NCBI GenBank assembly: GCA_002371755.1
Contig: DFGM01000070.1
Span: 1 to 7,516 of the forward strand
Direction: 5' to 3'
From: Verrucomicrobia bacterium UBA3750
Lineage (GTDB): Bacteria > Verrucomicrobiota > Kiritimatiellia > RFP12 > UBA1067
Length of the DNA: 7,516 nt
Every line of letters starts with the position of its first letter. Positions within the stretch are counted from its first letter, which is position 1. The notes beneath the pieces are model-generated. The model saw only the letters and a program-made list of their open reading frames with translations. It was not told the DNA's origin and searched no databases. This document shows, piece by piece, positions 1 to 5,800 of the stretch. A program made the position numbers and the translations under genes.

Positions 1-2375
1 GCGGTGTTGGGCTTGAGCTTGCCAAGCGTGAACGAATAGACGTCGTCGGCGCTTTCGGACTTCGCCCAGATCGCGAGCATCGCAGGCGCGTTCCCGGCGG
101 CGGGCGACCAGCCCTTCAGGATGTTCTCGCCGGACTCGCGCCGCAGCGTGAACGTCACGTTGCGCTTCGTCGTGCCATCCGCCTCGCGCAGGTTGGAAAT
201 CGTATAGGACGCCGCCTTCGACTCGTCGATTTTCGAGCTGTAGCGCATCGCGTTCCATCTGTTCCAGTCGCTGAAGCCCTCGCGGCCGGGCCCGCCGTGC
301 GCGGAGAAGCGCCCGACGCCGTCAGACCCCGTGATGTCGATATTGACCACGCTCGGCAGCGCGTCGTTCTGCTCCGCCTCGTAGCAGGCGGAAAAGCCCA
401 TCGCGTCGCTGGCGCTGCCCGTGCGTGGATCGACGACGTATTCGAGCCGTTCGCCCTCGCGCAGCCACAGGCGGTCGGCGGCAAGCCCCGCCTCGTAGCG
501 AAAATCGTCGCTGTCGCGGGAAACGACGGCCGTCGCCGGCACGCCGCCGGCCGTCGCGACGCTGAACGCCACGCCATCGCCCGTCGCCGTGTTTTGGTTC
601 AGGTCGCGGGCGTAACCGCGCGCCCGGTAGATGCCGTCGGCGGACACGGTCGCGCGCAGCGTCGGGCTGGCGCTCTGGATGTTCGGGTTGTTGGGCTGCG
701 CTACGAATTCGCATGGCGCCGCCGCCAGCAGCAGGCTTGTGGATATGTAGCGTTCGGATATGGACGCGTAGTCGCTCGATATCATGGCGATGCGCGGCGC
801 ATTGCCGTTGTTGCCTGTCACCCACCAGGCGCAGCCATACTTGTCGGCGTCCAGCGCTCCATTGTATGCGCTCGTCCAGAACTGCGCGCCGCACCAGGCG
901 TTCGTCTTCGCCCCGACCTGCCACTGCGCACCACCGCCGAGAGCGTCAGGGAAAACGTGCGCCGTCTCGTTTGCGCCGCGGTAGGCGCGGAACGACGGTC
1001 CCGCGTCATACACCGCGCCATTCTCGCGGCGGAATATCGCGGATATGCCGGTCGCGTCGCTTGCCGCGTTTCCATGCGGCGAAATCACGATATCCACGGG
1101 CTCGCCGGCCGCCAGCAGACGCGCATCGAACGTCAGATGCGCGGTCGAAGCGAACTCCTCGAGCGATACGTAGGCGCTAGAGACAACGCGCTCGGAGACA
1201 AGAAGATAGACGTCGACGCCGTTCGCCGACGAACTGCCTTTGTTCATGTCGCGCGCCACCACCGAACCGGAGTAGTAGCCGCTAGCCGGCGGACGGAACC
1301 GGATAGTGGTCCAGCCTGTAGTATCGCTGCCGTTGGGGTGCGCCTGGATTTCGCAGGGCGCGGTAGCGTCCTTCAGCGCGGCCGTGCCGTTGACCACCAC
1401 ATACGGCGACTGCGCGGAGGCGTTGTTTCCGAAGCCCTTGAAGCCATTGCCGCTTCTAGTCCCCTGCGTCGCGATGCGCGATGCGCTGTGCTGCTCGAAT
1501 TCAGCTTCCGTCCACGCCATGAAGTCGCTTCCCGTCGGCACGGACGTCCTCAGAAAATACCAAGTGCCGTCCTTTGCGGTGCCGTAGGGGTTTGTGTAGG
1601 CGGCGTCCGACGCTACGCAGTTCGTCATCGCTATGCCGGAGTCGTAGAACGCCCCTTCGTCCTCCTTCGTCACCACGAACTTCACGCCTGTGTCGTCGTT
1701 CGCATTTTGCGACTTGCTTCCATTGCGCCCGACAATCACGTCAATCGTCTCCCCGGCTGCGTAGTGGCGCACGGGAAGCTGGAAATCAAAGCGTTTTGTG
1801 CTGCCATCGACTCCTTCTAGCGAGACGATGCCGGTCACCTGCGTCTCGCCCTTGGCCATGACCCGGATGTCAACGCCGGAGCCTTCAACTGCTGACGCCT
1901 GCTTTGCCATGTCGTGGAACGACATGAATGCAGAATACCAGCCGGCCTCCCGCACGGTAAAGCGCACACACGAATAAGGGTACGTATCGTCGCCGGAGGG
2001 GAAAAGCAGCATTTCGTCCGCATCGAGTGGCTCGCCGGCGGTATTCAACGCAACGCCCGAAATATTCACCTTTACGCTGGGCGAAAGCGCCGAGGGATTG
2101 CCAGCCGTTCCAAAACCGGCCAGCGACCCGGCGACGCCGCGATAGTTGCGCACGGCATGGCCAGGGAACAGCTGGGTTCCGCCAGAGATCGTTCCGTTTG
2201 CAGAGCGTATATACGACCACATTCCGCCGTTTTCGTCAGTATATGGGTTGGCGTATGCGTCAGTGGCCGCAGTGCAGTTCTTACGCAACGCCACTCCGGC
2301 GTCATACACCGTGCGGGCGCAAGCCGCAGACACGAATAGAAATGCGGTCAGACACGTCAATATGCGGTTTCTCAT
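1..2375 (-). CDS. Secreted modular protein with three tandem beta-rich repeats (3' end missing)
   Basis: The frame is open for 791 codons from an ATG at 2375-2373 to the left edge, with no stop; I read every codon. The ATG follows a good ribosome binding site and promoter. Residues 1-20 form a signal peptide: Arg at 2 and 4, a hydrophobic core (ILTCLTAFLFVSA), and likely cleavage after Ala20 in ACA|RT. A lipobox is a poor fit because Ser, not Leu, sits at -3 to Cys19. Three modules follow, at about residues 22-239, 241-450 and 453-668, each opening with [VF]YD[AS]G and closing near an AAGExxDxxV strand and a DxxG turn. Residues 672-791 start a different domain (VNIDITG, then DWNRWNAM, then a FTLGKLKPNT strand), resembling beta-sandwich domains I recall from PVC secreted proteins, where the text continues with a YDLYLY-like strand. 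The modules recall carbohydrate-binding or adhesin domains, but no ligand can be inferred. Function unknown; export is well supported. Confidence 0.93.
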   Translation of the reverse strand, partial: MRNRILTCLTAFLFVSAACARTVYDAGVALRKNCTAATDAYANPYTDENGGMWSYIRSANGTISGGTQLFPGHAVRNYRGVAGSLAGFGTAGNPSALSPSVKVNISGVALNTAGEPLDADEMLLFPSGDDTYPYSCVRFTVREAGWYSAFMSFHDMAKQASAVEGSGVDIRVMAKGETQVTGIVSLEGVDGSTKRFDFQLPVRHYAAGETIDVIVGRNGSKSQNANDDTGVKFVVTKEDEGAFYDSGIAMTNCVASDAAYTNPYGTAKDGTWYFLRTSVPTGSDFMAWTEAEFEQHSASRIATQGTRSGNGFKGFGNNASAQSPYVVVNGTAALKDATAPCEIQAHPNGSDTTGWTTIRFRPPASGYYSGSVVARDMNKGSSSANGVDVYLLVSERVVSSAYVSLEEFASTAHLTFDARLLAAGEPVDIVISPHGNAASDATGISAIFRRENGAVYDAGPSFRAYRGANETAHVFPDALGGGAQWQVGAKTNAWCGAQFWTSAYNGALDADKYGCAWWVTGNNGNAPRIAMISSDYASISERYISTSLLLAAAPCEFVAQPNNPNIQSASPTLRATVSADGIYRARGYARDLNQNTATGDGVAFSVATAGGVPATAVVSRDSDDFRYEAGLAADRLWLREGERLEYVVDPRTGSASDAMGFSACYEAEQNDALPSVVNIDITGSDGVGRFSAHGGPGREGFSDWNRWNAMRYSSKIDESKAASYTISNLREADGTTKRNVTFTLRRESGENILKGWSPAAGNAPAMLAIWAKSESADDVYSFTLGKLKPNT
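372..2312 (-). repeat. Three tandem protein modules of about 210 residues
   Basis: The copies are divergent in sequence but keep the same order of landmarks. Each starts with VYDAG, FYDSG or VYDAG (residues 23, 243 and 455; spacing 220 and 212). A Trp-containing loop and an xGxY strand follow (GWYSAF, GYYSGS, GIYRAR). Next comes a short acidic or Asn-rich turn ahead of a strand (GVDIRV, GVDVYL, GVAFSV). The end is an [AR][AE]GExxxxxV strand and a D-rich turn (NDDTG, SDATG, SDAMG). Copies 1 and 2 are the most alike (both carry an ANPY/TNPY motif near the start); copy 3 has drifted most. DNA-level identity is low, so the duplication is old. The pattern resembles beta-sandwich carbohydrate-binding-like modules, but I cannot name a family. 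Confidence 0.85.
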
Positions 2376-2382
2376 CTGGTTT

Positions 2383-2388
2383 CTCCTT
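2383..2388 (-). promoter_or_regulatory. Shine-Dalgarno site of the left gene
   Basis: Read on the minus strand this is AAGGAG, seven bases before the ATG at 2375. It fixes the start codon and supports the reading frame, which otherwise has no stop within the window. Confidence 0.88.
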
Positions 2389-2409
2389 GCTTGGACTTAT
2401 GACGCGGAC

Positions 2410-2438
2410 ATTATAGCAAATCGGCCGTGCCGTGTCCA
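2410..2438 (-). promoter_or_regulatory. Sigma70-type promoter with extended -10 for the left gene
   Basis: On the minus strand a -35 box TGGACA (2438-2433, five of six matches to TTGACA) is followed by exactly 17 bases and a perfect -10 box TATAAT (2415-2410). The -10 is preceded by TGC, giving the extended TGnTATAAT form. Transcription would begin near 2402-2404, leaving a leader of about 28 nt that contains the ribosome binding site. This would be a strong promoter under the primary sigma factor; the transcription start is inferred from spacing. Confidence 0.8.
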
Positions 2439-2440
2439 TA

Positions 2441-2465
2441 CAACAGTTGCGCAAACACTGTTTGC
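2441..2465. promoter_or_regulatory. Nested palindromes just upstream of the promoter (candidate operator)
   Basis: Three perfect inverted repeats overlap here: CAAC-A-GTTG (2441-2449), TTGCGCAA (2447-2454), and GCAAACA-C-TGTTTGC (2451-2465, two 7-bp arms around one base). They begin two bases beyond the -35 box of the left gene, so the longest is centred about 55 bases upstream of the inferred transcription start, a usual position for an activator. Short palindromes can arise by chance, but three clustered against a promoter are suggestive. The regulator is unknown and is not encoded in the window. Confidence 0.45.
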
Positions 2466-2681
2466 AGATATGCGCAGACCCCGGACTTGAAGCTGTCTCG
2501 CCGCGAGTCTGCGACATGTGCGCGGCGGGAGGCCGAAAACGCGACGGGAGAGCCGAACTTCCACTTGCCCCCGACCCCATGGCATCCGAAGCGTGTCGGT
2601 TTGTGTTGCGAACGGGGGGTGGCAAAAGAACGAAAAAAGGGTGCGAAACGGAAGAAACTGGCTGCTTGGAAAGCGCGGCCC
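2466..2681. other. Intergenic stretch with no recognisable feature
   Basis: I see no convincing gene, RNA, terminator or repeat here. Short open frames on both strands lack a ribosome binding site and recognisable protein content. It has simple runs, six G at 2614-2619 and six A at 2633-2638; the A run reads as T6 on the minus strand but has no strong stem ahead of it. Confidence 0.6.
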
Positions 2682-2723
2682 GCCATCCATCATCCACTAT
2701 TCATCGTTCAACATCCATCGTCC
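2682..2723 (+). repeat. Degenerate 7-bp tandem array, consensus ATCATCC (six units)
   Basis: Reading from 2682 in steps of seven, six successive units fit A-T-C-[AG]-T-[CT]-C. Position 5 is T and position 7 is C in all six, position 4 is A or G in all six, and position 3 is C in five. Examples are ATCATCC (2689-2695), ACTATTC (2696-2702) and ATCGTCC (2717-2723). It is non-coding and lies in the gap between the two genes. Similar 7-bp short tandem repeats are known from cyanobacterial intergenic regions; that is an analogy only. Confidence 0.7.
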
Positions 2724-2737
2724 CAAAAATCGCCCCC

Positions 2738-2788
2738 CCGGAGAAGAGAAGGAACTCCGGAGGGACTTGGCGGTAACCAGCCGCCCAA
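2738..2788. other. Two small hairpins between the heptamer arrays
   Basis: First hairpin: CCGGAG (2738-2743) pairs with CTCCGG (2755-2760) around an 11-base purine loop. Second hairpin: TTGGCGG (2767-2773) pairs with CCG-C-CCAA (2781-2788) with one bulged base and a 7-base loop. A run of seven C (2733-2739) borders the first. Neither has a T run typical of an intrinsic terminator. They occupy most of the spacer between two 7-bp arrays on opposite strands and probably belong to the same element. Confidence 0.6.
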
Positions 2789-2793
2789 ATCAA

Positions 2794-2828
2794 GTCAGTT
2801 GGTAGAGGATAGCGGGTAGAGAATAGTT
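2794..2828 (-). repeat. Second degenerate 7-bp tandem array, opposite strand (about five units)
   Basis: On the plus strand the units follow [GA]-[GAT]-[TC]-A-G-N-[GT] in steps of seven, with A-G at positions 4 and 5 in all five. GGTAGAG occurs twice (2801-2807 and 2815-2821). Read on the minus strand, units such as GCTATCC and ACTATTC appear; ACTATTC is identical to a unit of the array at 2682-2723. The two arrays therefore carry related heptamers on opposite strands and form a loose, imperfect inverted pair around the two hairpins. The boundary is fuzzy; further half-matching units may extend to about 2835. Confidence 0.6.
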
Positions 2829-2835
2829 GAGCAGT

Positions 2836-2870
2836 GGGAAGGGGCGGCGCCTATACGCCTCCCGCTTCCC
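2836..2870 (-). terminator. Strong hairpin after the right gene, without a U tract
   Basis: Thirteen base pairs in three blocks: GGGAAG (2836-2841) with CTTCCC (2865-2870), GGG (2842-2844) with CCC (2861-2863), and GGCG (2846-2849) with CGCC (2856-2859). They are separated by one bulge and one mismatch, and the loop is 6 bases. It begins 16 bases past the stop codon of the right gene. The downstream minus-strand sequence has no T run, so it is either an atypical terminator, a Rho-related stop, or a stem that protects the mRNA 3' end. Confidence 0.5.
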
Positions 2871-2886
2871 CTCGTATCGTGCACTT

Positions 2887-5800
2887 TTACTCCACCGCCG
2901 CCTTGGACGCGCCCACGACGATCTTATAGTACTTCACGTCGGATGCCGGAACCGCAGCGCCGCCGACCGACGTCGTGACGCCCGTCGCCTGCACAGGAGT
3001 CGCCGTCTCCGTCGTGCCATCAAGTGCCGTACCATCAACAGCCGTGCCAGCCTTCACCGCATACCACAATCCGGGAATCGTCTTCACCGAGAATGCGGCG
3101 GAACCATTCGACACCGACATCGTGGTATCATCTTCAACTTCGGGCGTGACGGAGATTGTCACGTTTTTACCTTCCACAGTGAACGCCTTGGACTTAGTGC
3201 CATCAAGCGTAATTGTGACAGACCCCTCGGTTTCAGACGTTGCTGCGGTTACGGTTATTGCAAACGCCTCCTTAATCTGATAGGTTTCATCCATCGCGCC
3301 ATTTGCATCCGTCGCGTATATATCGGCGATGTTCAATGAGCTTGAAATACTAGATCCAGCTTGGAGTGTCAATGTCGTAGTGTTCGCAGTGGGTGCTACA
3401 CGCACATACTGCACGGTGCTGGGAATTGTCACTGCAGATACAGAGTTCGTGACATATGCAACACTGTACGTCATACCCGACTCGCTAATCTGCGCTATGT
3501 AGCCAGCAGGCTCATTGTTTGCGTTTACCATGCCAGGATACCGCACCCAGACGCCATCGTCCTCGACGGACAGCTCGTATTCACTGCCCATCGCCGCCGA
3601 GAGCGTCGTGCCGGCCACAAATGCCCCTTCGCCGCTGAACGCAGTCCAGCCCAAGAGCCGCACTTCGCCAGAGAGTGCAAATTCGTCCGTGACATCAAGC
3701 GTCACAGTGCCGCTCGTCACCGTCAAAGTGGGCGCATTCACCATGTCCGCCGCCGCAACGACTACCGTCGCGCCATCCGCGATTTCGACATTGCTCGAGA
3801 CCGTGGAGGTGCCGAGAAGCTGAAGCGATGCGGCGCCGAGCGAGTTGGCAGACACCAGCAGCGTTCCTTCGCCGCTTATTGTCGTGTCATACACTTCATG
3901 AGCATTTGGATGCGCCAATTCATAAGAATCCCATCTGCCGTCTGTGCCGTAGCGGTCGAGCTTGAGCGTCGCGCCTCCGTCGATTGTCACGGTAGAACCG
4001 CTGAGAGCATATTCCTCGTTCCCTGAATCCCCGGAACGCGTCAGCGACAGCGTAGCTTTGTTCGTCACCTTGTATTTCGCACCGTAAGAACCTGTCAGCG
4101 AGAAGATATGTGAGTCGCCCGTGAACACGACAGTATCACCGGGAATAACAGTATCACCGGAAATATAAGTGGTCGTTGCCGGTCCTTCCGACGTCGTATA
4201 GAATGTGAACGATCCATTGGAAGATTCACCGGCCCAAGCATCGTTGCGATTGCTGGACGCCCAGTAAATCTCCGACCCGCCCTTGCGCACCGTCAAAGCC
4301 CCGGACGTGTTCACGAGTGCATACCCCTCGGGGACTTCCGCCGACGAATCCGCGACGACAATGCCGCCAAGATTCTCGTCGCCGGCCGCATCAATGGCCT
4401 CGTCGAGCGAGAAATACGGCGTTCCACCGTATGTCGCCACGGCAAGATATATACCGCTCACGCCATCTACCGTTGCAAATCCTATGGAAGGCGCCGAGCC
4501 GTTCACTGTCGCCGTGCTAAGGTCGATCGTCGTGTTGGCTGCATTTGTGCCGCTCTTGGTTACTTTCACGAGTGGCGTCGATGAGGAAACGATATTTCCA
4601 ATCACCAACTTCATGCTACCCTGTTCACCTTTGGTAGAAACATTTGAGGCTGTTATCGTTCCACTGTAGCCATTGATTTCATTGATTGTGTACGTAAGAC
4701 CTATTACACCATCCTTTCCGCAAGCTTCCCATGCCTCAAGGGTCAAATTACCCGTTCCGGAAATCTTGCTGAATGTTGTCGACTGCCCTGTGCCGCCATT
4801 GTCAAAAACGACTGCACCGTTCAACTGAACCTCGGCATATATAGTGCCAGCTCCAATATAGTTGTTTATTGATGTGACACCTGCCATCGCAATGACAGAC
4901 CTGGAATTGCCGTAGTCGAAGAGCTTAATCTGCAAAGCGCTAGCTGTCGAACTGCGGTTCACAAGCGGGACAGACAGCGTCCCCTGCCATTTTGTGGAAT
5001 CCTTAAGGAACGTAGTCATTGAATAACCGGGCGCGATGAACGAGTTACTTGTGGCAGCAAGCGCTATCGCGCCCGTGACGACCGCGCCGTCTGCCGCCGT
5101 GACTGCGGCAGACGCTGAGGAATACGTAATATTCACGGCCAGGGACTGACCGATGTTCACCGTTCCGGCGGCCAGGTCAAGAGCACCCGCACCCCATGTG
5201 GAATAGTCCAGGTTCAGTGTGCCTGCACCAATCTTGGAGAAATTGCCGTCTCCCTTCGGACTGGTTGACATCGTGAGGGTTGTGGAATCTGCAACAGCGA
5301 TTGTTGTAGTTTCGGTGCTATCGCGGAATCTGACAGCCGGAGATATCGTCACCGTGCCGTTCGCTACCGTCGTGCCTGACATATCCGTATTTAGGACGTT
5401 CATCTTGCCGCCGTCCTCCTCGAAGTCCAGGACTCCGTAGCCGTCGCCTGTGCCCGTTACCTGCGCACCGGGGTAGAGGTTGATGACATGCCTGGACTCC
5501 GCTTGCATTGTCCAGCGAGTCGAACCCATGCTCAACGTCCCATAGACGTTTATCACAACCTGCGAACTGTTGCGCGTCAGGGCATCCAAAGTAGTATTGA
5601 CAAATGTCGCACCGGCATCGATGGTGATTGTGCCGCCAAAACCGCCAGACCAGCCGTTCGCCTGCACGCCGGCAACGGTGGCAACGGTGGCCTGTCCGGT
5701 CACGACTTCCAGCGTCCCTCCGGCACTAAGGGTGTTCTGCCCGGAAAGATTGATGAAGCCATACGTCTTCAGCGTTCCGTTTATTACAACTGCGCTGGAG

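Noticed and set aside
322..924. Minus-strand open frame of 200 codons
   Set aside because: It overlaps the real left gene in another frame, is Arg-rich and has no ribosome binding site or recognisable motif.
297..1820. Long open frame on the plus strand (507 codons)
   Set aside because: It is antisense to the left gene and in codon register with it. In this GC-rich gene the codons TTA, CTA and TCA, whose reverse complements are stops, are rare, so the antisense stays open. The product is Arg/Val-rich with no domain pattern.
2316..2375. Lipoprotein signal peptide in the left protein
   Set aside because: Cys19 is preceded by Ser-Ala-Ala rather than a Leu-containing lipobox; ordinary signal peptidase cleavage after Ala20 fits better.
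2633..2638. T6 run on the minus strand as an intrinsic terminator
   Set aside because: No stable GC-rich stem immediately precedes it on that strand.
2427..2819. Small open frames on both strands in the intergenic region
   Set aside because: Several frames are open at once, none has a convincing ribosome binding site, and their ends run through the heptamer and hairpin elements.
2682..2828. CRISPR-like array
   Set aside because: The units are 7 bp, contiguous and degenerate, without spacers or long identical repeats.
3361..4026. Plus-strand open frame of 221 codons within the right gene
   Set aside because: It is antisense shadow of a well-supported 1540-codon frame, with low-complexity Arg/His-rich content.
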